NCBI RefSeq assembly: GCF_902810435.1
Contig: NZ_LR778174.1
Location: 1,227,501 to 1,291,500, forward strand
Source: Veillonella parvula
GTDB taxonomy: Bacteria > Bacillota > Negativicutes > Veillonellales > Veillonellaceae
Direction of reading: 5' to 3'
DNA: 64,000 nucleotides
Made by a program: the position numbers and the translations under genes. The notes below the pieces were generated by a model. The model saw only the letters and a list, made by a program, of their open reading frames with translations, ran no database searches and was not told the origin of the DNA. Each line of letters begins with the position of its first letter. Within the stretch, counting starts at the first letter, position 1. This document shows, piece by piece, positions 8,124-17,872 of this stretch.

Positions 8124-9379
8124 GTCCGTACTTGGCCTTCCCCAAATACAAAATATTTATAAGATGTTAAAGCTTGTAAACCCATAGGACCTCGAGCATG
8201 AAGCTTTTGTGTACTAATACCGATTTCAGCACCAAAACCAAATTCAAAGCCATCTGTAAAGCGGGTAGATGCATTATGATACACCGTAGAACAATCTACT
8301 AAATTCATAAATATCTTGGCTCGCATAGGCTCATCTGTGATAATAGCCTCAGAGTGATGTGTAGTATACCGATTCACATGTTCAATAGCTTCTTCAAGAT
8401 TTTCAACGATACGCACATTTAAGTCCATATCATTGTATTCTGTGTTGAAAGAATCCTCTTCTAGAGGAATTGTGTTTTCCATATATTGAGCTACAGCTTC
8501 ATCTCCGTGAATGCGAACACCGTATTCTTGTAGTGCTGTATCAAGACGTGGTAAAAAATCAGAAGCCACAGCATGATGAACTAGTAAGGTTTCCATAGAG
8601 TTACATACAGATGGACGTTGAACTTTAGCATTGACTGCAATTTCTAAAGCCATCTCTAAATCAGCAAATTCATCAACAAAGGTATGACATACACCGCTGC
8701 CAGTTTCAATAACAGGAATGCTACTATCTTCTACAACACGACGAATAAGTCCAGCACCCCCACGTGGAATGATTACATCAATATATTCCCGTTGTTGTAA
8801 AAGTACTCCAACCAGATCTCGATCAAGCACCTCAACGAGTTGAATAGAGTCACCATTAATACCTAACGACTCTAAGGTATCCCGCATGATAGACACGATG
8901 ATTTGATTCGTGTGAAATGCCTCCTTACCACCTCGTAAAATTGTAGCATTTGCTGTCTTTAAACAAAGAACACCTGCATCTATGGTTACATTTGGACGGG
9001 CTTCAAAGATGATACCAATAACACCAAAAGGTACTGATCGCTTTTCAATAATCAAACCATTAGGCCGAGTGATTGTTTCTATAATGGAACCTACAGGACT
9101 TTCAAGAGCAGCCACTTGACGCACCCCTTCTGCCATTTGAGCAATGCGACTAGGTGTCAAAGTCAATCGATCTATCATAGTTCGAGGTAAATTATAATCA
9201 ACAGATTTTTCTAGGTCTAACTCATTAGCCGCCATAATTTCATCTGTTTGTGCTTCTACAGCATCAGCAATTGCTAACAATGCAGAATCTAAAGTTTCTT
9301 GGTCGAGTTGGGCTAATTCAAAAGATGCCGTTTTAGCTCTCTGGCCCATATCTTTACAAATTTTTTCATACTGGTTCAT
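8120..9379 (-). CDS. proA: Gamma-glutamyl phosphate reductase ProA
   Basis: A 419-residue NADPH-dependent aldehyde-dehydrogenase-fold enzyme making glutamate-5-semialdehyde, step two of proline synthesis. Visible landmarks are the VPFGVIGIIFEARPNVT segment (about 116-132), the catalytic cysteine in RPSVCNSMETLL (about 255-266) and the C-terminal GLQALTSYKY typical of ProA. It lies 9 nt after proB, giving a proB-proA operon. The stop codon overlaps the GTG start of the small membrane gene. Confidence 0.97.
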   Translation of the reverse strand: MNQYEKICKDMGQRAKTASFELAQLDQETLDSALLAIADAVEAQTDEIMAANELDLEKSVDYNLPRTMIDRLTLTPSRIAQMAEGVRQVAALESPVGSIIETITRPNGLIIEKRSVPFGVIGIIFEARPNVTIDAGVLCLKTANATILRGGKEAFHTNQIIVSIMRDTLESLGINGDSIQLVEVLDRDLVGVLLQQREYIDVIIPRGGAGLIRRVVEDSSIPVIETGSGVCHTFVDEFADLEMALEIAVNAKVQRPSVCNSMETLLVHHAVASDFLPRLDTALQEYGVRIHGDEAVAQYMENTIPLEEDSFNTEYNDMDLNVRIVENLEEAIEHVNRYTTHHSEAIITDEPMRAKIFMNLVDCSTVYHNASTRFTDGFEFGFGAEIGISTQKLHARGPMGLQALTSYKYFVFGEGQVRT

Positions 9380-9388
9380 AGGATTTCC

Positions 9389-10510
9389 TCAGTGTAATAA
9401 AACTAGATTATTACGATGTACAGCCTCATCATAGGTCGTATTAATACCCAGAATCTCGGCTATATCATTTGTATTGTGACCTTTAATCGCCTTCATATCA
9501 TCAATACTATAATTAATAAGTCCACGACCAATTTCCTTATGATCATGATAAATGGAAATTGTATCACCAGGTCCAAAAGTCCCCTCTACTTCAATAATAC
9601 CAGCGGGCAGAATGCTAGCACCCTTATCTAAAACAGCCCGAGCACACCCGTCATCAATCGTAATGGATCCTTTTAATCGTTTACCAAAAGCCAACCAATG
9701 ATGTTTACCAGATAAACTTGCATCATGGGCTTCAAAGAGTGTCCCAATTTGTTCACCCTTACATACACGACGAACAGAATCCTCTACTTCACCTGAGGTG
9801 ATAACCATTGGTACACCAGAATTTGTTGCCATATGAGCAGCTTTAATTTTTGTATACATACCCCCCGTTCCCATATTAGAACCAGCACCACCTGCAATAG
9901 CATAGGTTTCATCGTTAATTTCAGAAACAGTTTCTATCAAAGTAGCATCTGGATTGGTGGCTGGGTTAGCTGTATATAAGCCTTCAATATCTGACAAAAT
10001 GATAAGTAAATCTGCATCTACAATACCTGCAACAGTAGCAGATAATGTATCGTTATCACCGATTTTAAATTCTTCGATAGCAACCACGTCATTTTCATTA
10101 ATAATAGGAATAACGTTAAGTTGCAATAAAGTATGTAATGTATTACGCAAGTTAAGATAACTATGTCGTCCAGTACTATCCTCTTTCGTTAAAAGAATTT
10201 GCCCTACGGTGCGACCATATTCTCGGAACATGCGCTCGTACATATGAATGAGAATACCTTGACCTACTGCAGCAGCTGCTTGTTTTAATACGAGATCTCT
10301 AGGCTTTTCTTTAAAGCCTAAAGGGGCAAGACCTGCACCAGTAGCACCAGAGGAAACAAGAATAATCTCTTTACCTTGGTTAGCCAAATCTGATAATTGG
10401 CGCACTAATCTTTCAATACGCTCCAAATTTAAATGTCCGTTAGTGTAACAAAGCGTACTGCTACCAACTTTGACTACAATTCGTTTTGCATTAACGATAG
10501 CGCTGCGCAT
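9389..10510 (-). CDS. proB: Glutamate 5-kinase ProB with PUA domain
   Basis: A 373-residue enzyme that phosphorylates glutamate, the feedback-controlled first step of proline synthesis. The amino-acid kinase domain (about 1-255) shows VVKVGSSTL (12-20), VSSGATGAG (about 53-61), NENDVVAIEEFKIGDND (about 138-154) and GTGGMYTKIKAA (about 214-225). A C-terminal PUA domain (about 280-370) is present as in the long form. The start is preceded by a strong AGGAGG site; that site lies in a small inverted repeat (AACCT/AGGTT, loop TAGG) that could partly mask it. A 72-nt AT-rich gap precedes it. Confidence 0.97.
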   Translation of the reverse strand: MRSAIVNAKRIVVKVGSSTLCYTNGHLNLERIERLVRQLSDLANQGKEIILVSSGATGAGLAPLGFKEKPRDLVLKQAAAAVGQGILIHMYERMFREYGRTVGQILLTKEDSTGRHSYLNLRNTLHTLLQLNVIPIINENDVVAIEEFKIGDNDTLSATVAGIVDADLLIILSDIEGLYTANPATNPDATLIETVSEINDETYAIAGGAGSNMGTGGMYTKIKAAHMATNSGVPMVITSGEVEDSVRRVCKGEQIGTLFEAHDASLSGKHHWLAFGKRLKGSITIDDGCARAVLDKGASILPAGIIEVEGTFGPGDTISIYHDHKEIGRGLINYSIDDMKAIKGHNTNDIAEILGINTTYDEAVHRNNLVLLH

Positions 10511-10582
10511 AGACTAACCTCCTAAGGTTGAAATTCTTAACTACGATGTATACAAATTTTTATGATTTACTAGATTATAAAA

Positions 10583-10867
10583 TTATTTTGGCAAAATGAT
10601 TTTAGGTTCTTTTTTAGCTTTATATAAAACACCATTAAAGCCAATCACTTGAACTAATTCAGCGCCAAGCATATCTGCTAAGTCTTGAAAAATTGTCTTA
10701 TCTTCAGGACTATTATTATGTAATTTAACCTTAATAAGTTCACGTGCTGTAATCGCTGCACGAGCACTATCTATAACACTATCCTCTAAACCATTTTTAC
10801 CAATTTGGACAACTGGTGGTATTGTAGCCGCCAATGAACGTAAATACCGTTTTTGTTTTCCTGTCAT
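10583..10867 (-). CDS. yhbY: YhbY-type CRM-domain ribosome assembly protein
   Basis: A 94-residue single CRM (CRS1-YhbY) domain protein that binds pre-50S particles. Typical start LTGKQKRYLRSLA and the GxxG loop in QIGKNGLED (about 21-30), then the conserved basic strand ELIKVKLHNNS and the C-terminal VQVIGFNGVLYKAKK. It follows obgE closely (8 nt), fitting a shared large-subunit assembly role. Confidence 0.93.
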   Translation of the reverse strand: MTGKQKRYLRSLAATIPPVVQIGKNGLEDSVIDSARAAITARELIKVKLHNNSPEDKTIFQDLADMLGAELVQVIGFNGVLYKAKKEPKIILPK

Positions 10868-10875
10868 TATTACTC

Positions 10876-12147
10876 CTACTCTTGGAAAGTAAAGCGCTGA
10901 TCGCCGATTACAACTTCATCACCGTCTTTACAGCCTTTTTCCTTCAATTTTGCATCAAGCTCCATAAAGCGCCAAATGCGTTGGAATCTACGAAGAGATT
11001 GATCATCGTCAAGATTTGTCATAGCTACTAATCGTTCAATACGTTTACCAGTAATGTAGAAAGCAGCATCATCACCGCGAGTAATGACAAATTCTACATC
11101 TTGTTTTGCTTCGTATACAACTGTATCATCATTTGCTTCAGGCTCTGGTTCGTAGTTTTCTACATAGTAATAAGCTCGTTCCATAAGCTCTGACAAACCT
11201 TCACCACTTAAGGCGTTAATGAGAAATACCTCATAGCCTTTGTCTTCAAAATATTTTTTTGTTTCGGTAATCGTCGTGTCATCAAAGACCATATCGATCT
11301 TATTGAGAGCTACAATTTGTTTCTTATTAGCCAATTTTTCAGAGTATTTACGTAACTCTTCATTAATCGCATCAAAGTCGACCTTAGGGTCTCGGCCTTC
11401 CATACCAGATACATCTAAAACATGAATTAAAATATTTGTACGTTCAACATGACGTAGAAAATTGTGACCTAAACCTACACCTTCACTAGCCCCTTCAATA
11501 AGGCCTGGAATATCGGCCAAAACAAAGCTACGATCTCCAGAAATTGTAACTACCCCGAGTACTGGTGTTAGTGTAGTAAAGTGATATGCTGCCACCTCTG
11601 ATTGAGCTTTAGATACTTTTCGCAAAATACTAGATTTACCAACAGATGGATAACCTAATAAACCTACATCAGCTAATACTTTAAGCTCTAATTGTAACCA
11701 GAATTCTTCACCAGGTTCACCCTTTTCTGCAAAGGTTGGTGCACGGTTAGCACTAGTTTGGAATCGAGCATTGCCACGTCCGCCACGACCACCTTTGGCA
11801 ATAACAAAGGTATCGCCATCGTTGACAAGGTCGCAAAAGATTTTTCCTGTTTCCTCATCTTTAATTACTGTCCCCAATGGAACTGGAATGATAAGAGGAT
11901 TGGAACCTCGACCGTGCTTATTAGAGCTTTCACCATTACCGCCAGCTGGTGCCTTAAACTGACGTTTATATCTAAAATCTACAAGCGTATTAATATTCTT
12001 GTCAGCTTTAAAAACAACATCCGCACCTTTACCACCATCACCACCACTAGGGCCGCCATTTGGCACGTATTTCTCTCGACGAAAACTGGACATACCATCC
12101 CCACCGTCACCAGCTTTAACAAAGACGCGCGCTCTATCTATAAACAT
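10876..12147 (-). CDS. obgE: Obg GTPase involved in 50S assembly
   Basis: A 423-residue Obg with three domains: glycine-rich Obg fold (1-158), G domain with G1 GYPSVGKSS (about 167-175), G3 DIPGL (about 213), G4 NKID (about 283), and a C-terminal OCT domain (about 345-423) of the Gram-positive type. It binds the large ribosomal subunit and senses GTP/ppGpp. The OCT domain marks it as the long Firmicutes form. Lies 17 nt after the S41 protease and 8 nt before yhbY. Confidence 0.97.
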   Translation of the reverse strand: MFIDRARVFVKAGDGGDGMSSFRREKYVPNGGPSGGDGGKGADVVFKADKNINTLVDFRYKRQFKAPAGGNGESSNKHGRGSNPLIIPVPLGTVIKDEETGKIFCDLVNDGDTFVIAKGGRGGRGNARFQTSANRAPTFAEKGEPGEEFWLQLELKVLADVGLLGYPSVGKSSILRKVSKAQSEVAAYHFTTLTPVLGVVTISGDRSFVLADIPGLIEGASEGVGLGHNFLRHVERTNILIHVLDVSGMEGRDPKVDFDAINEELRKYSEKLANKKQIVALNKIDMVFDDTTITETKKYFEDKGYEVFLINALSGEGLSELMERAYYYVENYEPEPEANDDTVVYEAKQDVEFVITRGDDAAFYITGKRIERLVAMTNLDDDQSLRRFQRIWRFMELDAKLKEKGCKDGDEVVIGDQRFTFQE

Positions 12148-12164
12148 AATTTAACTCCTATGCA

Positions 12165-13304
12165 TTATTGCTGTAATAGCTCTAATGCTTTTTTAATTTG
12201 AATATCATCTAATGTACTAGATGGATGTACACCTTTTGGTAAATCGATTTCTACATCAGGTTTAATACCTGTTCCATCAATAACACGATCACTTGGTGTG
12301 TGGTACTTAGCAATAGTTACTTTAATTCCTTCATCATCTAAACTAGGGAAAATAGTCTGAACGGTACCTTTACCATATGTATTAGTACCTACGATAGTGC
12401 CTAATTTACGATCTTGAACAGCGCCTGCTATGATTTCAGATGCACTAGCAGAGCCCTTATTAACTAAAACAACCAATGGCATAGCTACATCAGGTCCATC
12501 TGACTTATATGTATCCTTTTTACCTGATCGATTTTGTACTGTTACGAGTGTACCTAGAGGCATAATATAGTTAGATATCTTTTCAGTAGTAGATAATAAA
12601 CCGCCTGGATTATCTCGTAAGTCCAAGACAAGGGCCTTCATACCTTGAGATTGAAGCTCTTTATATTGAGTGGCAAAATCTTCTGCGGTATTTTCTGCAA
12701 ACTGACTAATACGAATATACCCAACTGTGCTAGTTAGCATTTTACTTTTAACAGTAGGCAAAACAATGGATTCACGAGTGATATCAAAATGCAACTTTTC
12801 ACCATTACGCTCAATATCAAGAGCTACAGTAGTACCTGCTTCGCCACGAATACGAGAAGATGCTTCCTCTACCGGAATTTCAGTAGTGGCTTGTCCATCG
12901 ATAGCAATAATGTGGTCTCCAGGTTTAATTCCAGCTTTGAAAGCTGGTTGGTCTTCCATAACGCTAACAGCATATAGACCTTTATCATCAGTACCAAGGA
13001 CCATACCGACACCAGCATATGTTGCAGATGTTTGCATTTTCATGGACTTATATTCTTCTGCATTTAAATAAACACTATGCGGTTCTCCCAAAGAGTCAAT
13101 TAACCCCTTTAGCATACCATCATAAAGGGTACTTTTAGCCATAGGTGTCATAAAAACTTGACTCGCAGTATAATAGGCTATAAATAATCTTGGCAGACCC
13201 CAGAATGAACCAGAAAGGTACCAAAATGTAAGCCACATAATAACGATGCCAGAGCCTATATATTTCAATAGACTCCATAACACCGTACGTGTATCAAATT
13301 TCAT
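12165..13304 (-). CDS. ctpA: S41 family C-terminal processing protease (CtpA)
   Basis: A 379-residue envelope serine protease. An N-terminal transmembrane anchor (about 10-38) is followed by a PDZ domain (about 85-170, GVGMVL to ATTEIPVEEA) and the S41 catalytic domain. The Ser-Lys dyad is visible: serine in NKGSASASEIIAGA and lysine in NTYGKGTVQT. Such proteases often process or degrade wall hydrolases, and the neighbouring M23 hydrolase is an obvious candidate. The ATG at 13302-13304 sits 1 nt after the stop of the M23 gene; the longer open frame upstream is just the overlapping reading of that gene. Confidence 0.93.
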   Translation of the reverse strand: MKFDTRTVLWSLLKYIGSGIVIMWLTFWYLSGSFWGLPRLFIAYYTASQVFMTPMAKSTLYDGMLKGLIDSLGEPHSVYLNAEEYKSMKMQTSATYAGVGMVLGTDDKGLYAVSVMEDQPAFKAGIKPGDHIIAIDGQATTEIPVEEASSRIRGEAGTTVALDIERNGEKLHFDITRESIVLPTVKSKMLTSTVGYIRISQFAENTAEDFATQYKELQSQGMKALVLDLRDNPGGLLSTTEKISNYIMPLGTLVTVQNRSGKKDTYKSDGPDVAMPLVVLVNKGSASASEIIAGAVQDRKLGTIVGTNTYGKGTVQTIFPSLDDEGIKVTIAKYHTPSDRVIDGTGIKPDVEIDLPKGVHPSSTLDDIQIKKALELLQQ

Positions 13305-13305
13305 A

Positions 13306-14487
13306 TTATAAATATCCCATAGGATCCACAGGATCCCCACTTATACGAACTTCAAAATGTACATGTGGCCCTGTACTATTGCCTGTGCTACCAGCATAGG
13401 CAATAACTTGACCCTTACCCACATCTTGCCCTTCAGAGACAGCAAGTTCAGAATTATGTCCATAAAGAGTAGACATGCCATTACCATGATCGATAACTAC
13501 GGCATAACCATAGCCACCCATCCAACCCGACCAAGCAACAGTACCACCATCTGCAGCATGAACAGGTGTACCTTCATCAACACCAATATCAATGCCAGAA
13601 TGATAAATTGTAGTGCCCCAAATCGGATGTGTACGATAGCCATATGGAGAGGTAATTTCACCACTTACAGGCCACCCAAGTTGACCAGACCCTTGTACCC
13701 AAGAGTAAGTTGGTGAAGATTGTTGAGCCGCTGCCGCTGCACGAGCAGCGGCACGCTCTGCTTGACGTGCTTTCAATAACGCTGTAATCTGTGCAGAAGA
13801 TGCATTTAATTCTTCTACTGCTTGCATTGCTGTAGCACGATCATTTTGAGCCTTTTGAAGAACTACCTCACGTTCTTTCTTCTTTTGCTCTATTTCAGCT
13901 CGTTTTGCCGCAGCTGCTTTTTCAATCTCAACTAGTTTTGCACGAGACTGTTCTAGTGCTTGCTTTCGAGCCGCTATTTCAGCGCGCTCTTTTTTGATTT
14001 CCTCAATTAATTTAATATCAGAATCAATAATTCGTTTTAAAATTTCTAAACGATTAGCAAAGTCTGTAAAATCTTTAGATCCAATAACTACATCTAAGTA
14101 ACTTAAACGACCGTTAATATAAATATCACGTACACGCTTATAAAATACGGCTTCTCGCCCTTCTAGTCGCTTTTGTGCTTCAGCAAGTAATTTTTCATTC
14201 ACTGTAATATCATTTTCAACAGATATACGTTGTTGTTGAATAGAATCCAATTGTTGCTGAGCCTGACGTAATTGTTCTTCGATTTGACGTAACTGTTCGG
14301 ATACACTTACTATTACAGTTTCAGCATCTGCCTTTTTAGCATTTTGTTGATTAACTTGTTGTTGAATTGAATCAAGTTGATTTGTTAAATCTTCGTCCTC
14401 TGCAACGATGTATAATGGTGTTCCCAATACCACTATACCAGTCAAAATTGCCACTACGAAGCGAGATTTAAATATACTATTATTCAT
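13306..14487 (-). CDS. Murein hydrolase activator / M23 endopeptidase with coiled coil (EnvC-like)
   Basis: About 393 residues: signal peptide or anchor (about 5-30), a long coiled coil (about 32-245, heptad-like Gln/Glu/Ala/Lys), then a LytM/M23 domain (about 270-390). The zinc ligands of active enzymes are present: HSGIDIG (His and Asp), HGNGMSTLYGH and GPHVHFEV. So unlike E. coli EnvC, which is catalytically dead, this is probably an active endopeptidase controlled by FtsEX, as for PcsB/CwlO-type proteins. It follows ftsX, whose stop overlaps an ATG at 14493. I prefer the second ATG at 14487 because AAGGTG lies 8 nt before it. Confidence 0.9.
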   Translation of the reverse strand: MNNSIFKSRFVVAILTGIVVLGTPLYIVAEDEDLTNQLDSIQQQVNQQNAKKADAETVIVSVSEQLRQIEEQLRQAQQQLDSIQQQRISVENDITVNEKLLAEAQKRLEGREAVFYKRVRDIYINGRLSYLDVVIGSKDFTDFANRLEILKRIIDSDIKLIEEIKKERAEIAARKQALEQSRAKLVEIEKAAAAKRAEIEQKKKEREVVLQKAQNDRATAMQAVEELNASSAQITALLKARQAERAAARAAAAAQQSSPTYSWVQGSGQLGWPVSGEITSPYGYRTHPIWGTTIYHSGIDIGVDEGTPVHAADGGTVAWSGWMGGYGYAVVIDHGNGMSTLYGHNSELAVSEGQDVGKGQVIAYAGSTGNSTGPHVHFEVRISGDPVDPMGYL

Positions 14488-14492
14488 AAACA

Positions 14493-15380
14493 TTACACCT
14501 TCATGTATTGTTTCAAAGAAATAGTACTACCAATAGCACCTACTACTATGCCGCCACCTAAGATATAAAGGGCTACATCATAGAAGAATGGGAACATTGG
14601 TACTAAAGGGAAGAATGCTAATGATTCAGAAACTTCCAATGTGATGAAGTGATAAAATTCACCAACGCAAAGAACGGCAATGATAGCACCAATTAAGCCT
14701 AACAACATGCCTTCAATCAAAAATGGCCAACGAATAAATCCATTAGTAGCACCTACATATTTCATGATTGCAATTTCTTTACGACGTGCGAATACAGTCA
14801 ACCGAATTGTATTTGAAATGATGAATAGTGTTGCAGCTGCTAGGAAAGCAATCAATACAATCCCACCAATACGAATTACTTGCGTAATGCGGAAAAGCTC
14901 TTCTACAATATCTTGACCATAATGTGTACTTTCTACGCCTTGGAATGTCGTAGCTAATTTTGCAGTTGCTTTTACATCGCTAGGATTATCAAAGGTTAAC
15001 ACATACGAGTTAGGCAACGGATTTACATCACCTAAAGCATTCACCAATTGTTGCTGATCACCAAGGCGTTCTTTGAACTCCTTCATAGCTTGCTCTTTAT
15101 TAACAAATTCTAAATGCTTTAAGTTAGGTATAGCCTTAATTTGCTTTCCTACTGCCATAATTTGATCAGTTGTTAAACCATCCTTTAAGTAAATACTTAA
15201 CTGTACTTGATTTTCTAGACTGGATGCCATGTTATTCAAATTAATGACACCACAAAGGAATACACCGAGCATAAATAAGGATAAAGCCACTGTAGAAATG
15301 GACGCTAATGTCATAAGTCCATTACGTTTCATAGACTTCAGTGCTTCTTTAAAATAGTATTTTATCGTTCTAGGCTTCAT
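14493..15380 (-). CDS. ftsX: Cell division ABC transporter permease FtsX
   Basis: A 295-residue FtsX protein. N-terminal transmembrane helix at about 22-46, a large extracytoplasmic loop (about 47-175, the part that contacts the wall hydrolase), then three transmembrane helices at the C-terminal end (about 175-290), with the coupling segment FARRKEIAIMKYVGAT between them. With FtsE it forms an ATP-driven switch that activates peptidoglycan hydrolases at division; the downstream M23 protein is the likely partner. The start at 15380 overlaps ftsE by 11 nt; a GTG 12 nt upstream is possible but worse placed. Confidence 0.95.
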   Translation of the reverse strand: MKPRTIKYYFKEALKSMKRNGLMTLASISTVALSLFMLGVFLCGVINLNNMASSLENQVQLSIYLKDGLTTDQIMAVGKQIKAIPNLKHLEFVNKEQAMKEFKERLGDQQQLVNALGDVNPLPNSYVLTFDNPSDVKATAKLATTFQGVESTHYGQDIVEELFRITQVIRIGGIVLIAFLAAATLFIISNTIRLTVFARRKEIAIMKYVGATNGFIRWPFLIEGMLLGLIGAIIAVLCVGEFYHFITLEVSESLAFFPLVPMFPFFYDVALYILGGGIVVGAIGSTISLKQYMKV

Positions 15381-16056
15381 TAATTTCTGCACCTCTCATA
15401 TTATCACTTTGAACACGGCCGTCTTTTAAACGAATAACGCGTTTATTCAAGTATGAAACAAGATCCATATTATGGGTAACCATAATAACGGTAGTGCCGA
15501 AATTGTTAATATGCTTAAACAATTCAACAATATCCTTACTAGTATCAGGATCAAGGTTACCAGTAGGTTCATCAGCAATTAATACTGTTGGGCGATTAAC
15601 AATTGCACGCGCAATAGCAACACGTTGTTGTTCCCCGCCAGAAAGATCCTCTGGTAAGTCATTAGCCTTCTCAGATAAACCAACAAGGTCTAATACATGA
15701 CTCACCTTTTCTTTAATGATTTTTGGTTTTTCTTCAATAACTTCAAGAGCAAAAGCAATATTCTCTGCTACCGTTTTATTAGGCAATAATCGGAAGTCTT
15801 GGAATACAACGCCAAGCTTTCTCCGCAATTTAGGAATTTTACTGCGCTTCATACGCGTAACATCAAAGTCATCAACAATGACAGTACCAGCATCTGGCAC
15901 TACCTCATGCGTTAATAACTTAAATAATGTTGATTTCCCTGCACCACTGTGACCACAAACGAGAACAAATTCACCATCGTTAATGGTTAAACACACATCG
16001 TCTAATGCAACAGAACCATTATCATAGACTTTACTAACATTCTTAAATTCAATCAT
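15370..16056 (-). CDS. ftsE: Cell division ATP-binding protein FtsE
   Basis: A 228-residue ABC ATPase. Walker [10 protein letters not shown] (35-43), signature [14 protein letters not shown] (about 138-151), Walker [13 protein letters not shown] (about 159-170), and the His switch TVIMVTHN. The FFQ-type Q-loop appears as [16 protein letters not shown], characteristic of FtsE. It drives FtsX and is encoded with it. Lies 14 nt after the split transketolase genes, probably in the same transcript. Confidence 0.97.
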   Translation of the reverse strand: MIEFKNVSKVYDNGSVALDDVCLTINDGEFVLVCGHSGAGKSTLFKLLTHEVVPDAGTVIVDDFDVTRMKRSKIPKLRRKLGVVFQDFRLLPNKTVAENIAFALEVIEEKPKIIKEKVSHVLDLVGLSEKANDLPEDLSGGEQQRVAIARAIVNRPTVLIADEPTGNLDPDTSKDIVELFKHINNFGTTVIMVTHNMDLVSYLNKRVIRLKDGRVQSDNMRGAEINEA

Positions 16057-16070
16057 GGGATCCCCTTTGA

Positions 16071-17003
16071 TTATTTACGAGCGATTACACGTTTTACGGC
16101 TTCTACAATATCATTGGCAGTTAAGCCATACTTTGCCATTAGTTCTTTTGGTGTTCCACTCTCCCCAAATGTATCTTGGACACCAACGAATTCCATAGGT
16201 ACAGGCTTATTAGATACTACTACTTCAGATACAGCAGAACCAAGGCCACCAATAATATTATGTTCTTCAGCTGTAACGATAGCACCAGTTTCTGCAGCGG
16301 CTTTTATAATTGCTTCAGCATCAATAGGTTTAATAGATGCCATATTAATAACACGTGCAGATATATTAGATTCAGATAAAGTTTTAGATGCCTCTACAGC
16401 AGGTCCAACTAATGCACCACAAGCAATAATTGTAGCATCAGAACCATCTACCAAAATAGTAGATTTACCTGGCACAAATGAGTAGCCTTCTGTTGTTACA
16501 TCATCTACACCAGCACGCCCCAAACGAACGTATACTGGGCCGTTATAAGATGCAGCCCATTCGATAACAGCCTCTGTTTCACGCTCATCAGCAGGTACCA
16601 CTACAGTCATATTTGGCAATGTACGCATACAGGAAATATCTTCTAAACTTTGGTGCGTTGCACCATCCTCACCAACAGTAATGCCCGCATGTGTAGCACA
16701 TACTTTCACGTTTAATTTAGGATAGCATACAGCATTGCGAATTTGTTCAAATGCACGTCCTGTAGCAAACATGGAGAAAGATGATACAAATGGTATCTTA
16801 CCTGCCGCTGCAAGTCCAGCACCAACAGAAATCAAGTTTTGCTCTGCAATACCTACGTTAAAGAAACGTTCTGGGCACACAGCTTTAAATGTGTCTGTTT
16901 TAGTAGATTTGGATAAATCCGCATCTAGTACGATAATATTAGTATTCTCTTTACCAATGCGAGCTAGCGCATTACCATATGCTTCACGTGTTGCTTTACC
17001 CAT
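16071..17003 (-). CDS. Transketolase, C-terminal subunit (split enzyme)
   Basis: A 310-residue protein covering the PYR and C-terminal domains of transketolase. DADLSKST at about 27-34 and the GIAEQNLISVGAGLA segment (catalytic Glu that activates the thiamine ring, about 72-86) mark the PYR domain; the end (about 185-305) is the transketolase C domain. It pairs with the thiamine-diphosphate-binding subunit encoded upstream; start and stop overlap by one nucleotide (TAATG), ensuring equal synthesis. Acts in the non-oxidative pentose phosphate pathway. DXS is the other homologous family, but DXS is not split and is about 620 residues. Confidence 0.93.
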   Translation of the reverse strand: MGKATREAYGNALARIGKENTNIIVLDADLSKSTKTDTFKAVCPERFFNVGIAEQNLISVGAGLAAAGKIPFVSSFSMFATGRAFEQIRNAVCYPKLNVKVCATHAGITVGEDGATHQSLEDISCMRTLPNMTVVVPADERETEAVIEWAASYNGPVYVRLGRAGVDDVTTEGYSFVPGKSTILVDGSDATIIACGALVGPAVEASKTLSESNISARVINMASIKPIDAEAIIKAAAETGAIVTAEEHNIIGGLGSAVSEVVVSNKPVPMEFVGVQDTFGESGTPKELMAKYGLTANDIVEAVKRVIARK

Positions 17004-17839
17004 TATTGCACCCCCATAATTTCATTAACAAAGGCTACACCTTGCTCTTCACTTGGTGCTTTACCATGCCAGCCTGCTTGACCTTCCATCTCTTCAACGC
17101 CTTTACCCTTTACAGTATGCATGATAATACATGTTGGGCCTTCTGTGAAAGCTTTCGCAGTTTCAATAGCATTATGAAGCTCATCAAGGTCATGACCATT
17201 AACTTCAATAACATTCCAATTGAAAGCTTTGAACTTTTCTGGAATTGGTAATGGAGAAAGAACTTTAGTAATATCACCATCAATTTGAAGACCGTTAAAA
17301 TCGACAAAAGCTGTCAAATTATTCAGTTTATAAAAGCCAGCAAACATTGCAGCTTCCCACACTTGACCTTCTTCAAGCTCACCATCACCAAGAATAGAGT
17401 ATACACGGTAATCTGCATTATCAATTTTGCCTGCCAATGCCATACCACAAGCCGCAGAAATGCCTTGTCCTAAAGAACCTGTAGACATATCTACACCTAA
17501 TGTGTGTTTCATATCAGGATGGCCTTGTAACATATGATTAATTTTACGTAAGTTCAAGAGTTCTTCTTTAGGGAAATAACCTTTTTCAGCCAATGTAGCG
17601 TATAGTGCAGGCGCTGCATGACCTTTAGAAAGGACAAAACGATCTCTATTAGGAGCTTTTGGATTTGCTGGATCTACATTCATCTCAACATAGTACAACA
17701 AGGCCATCACATCGGCGATGGATAATGAACCACCTGGGTGACCGGATTTCGCTGCCGTTACAGACTGTACAATACCAACGCGAATAGCTTTTGCCTTCTC
17801 TTGAACTAATTGTTTAACATCTTGTGTTAATGTAGCCAT
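17003..17839 (-). CDS. Transketolase, N-terminal subunit (split enzyme)
   Basis: A 278-residue thiamine-diphosphate-binding half. Seen are GHPGGSLSIADVMALLYY (about 33-50), the DRFVLSKGHAAPALYA motif (about 65-80), and the ThDP/Mg motif GDGELEEGQVWEA (about 151-163) with the FVDFNGLQIDG segment following. It supplies cofactor binding for the partner encoded downstream. The two-gene form is common in Firmicutes and archaea. A 33-nt gap separates it from csaB. Confidence 0.93.
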   Translation of the reverse strand: MATLTQDVKQLVQEKAKAIRVGIVQSVTAAKSGHPGGSLSIADVMALLYYVEMNVDPANPKAPNRDRFVLSKGHAAPALYATLAEKGYFPKEELLNLRKINHMLQGHPDMKHTLGVDMSTGSLGQGISAACGMALAGKIDNADYRVYSILGDGELEEGQVWEAAMFAGFYKLNNLTAFVDFNGLQIDGDITKVLSPLPIPEKFKAFNWNVIEVNGHDLDELHNAIETAKAFTEGPTCIIMHTVKGKGVEEMEGQAGWHGKAPSEEQGVAFVNEIMGVQ

Positions 17840-17872
17840 AGAGACCTCACTTTCTGGATAAAATCCAATATA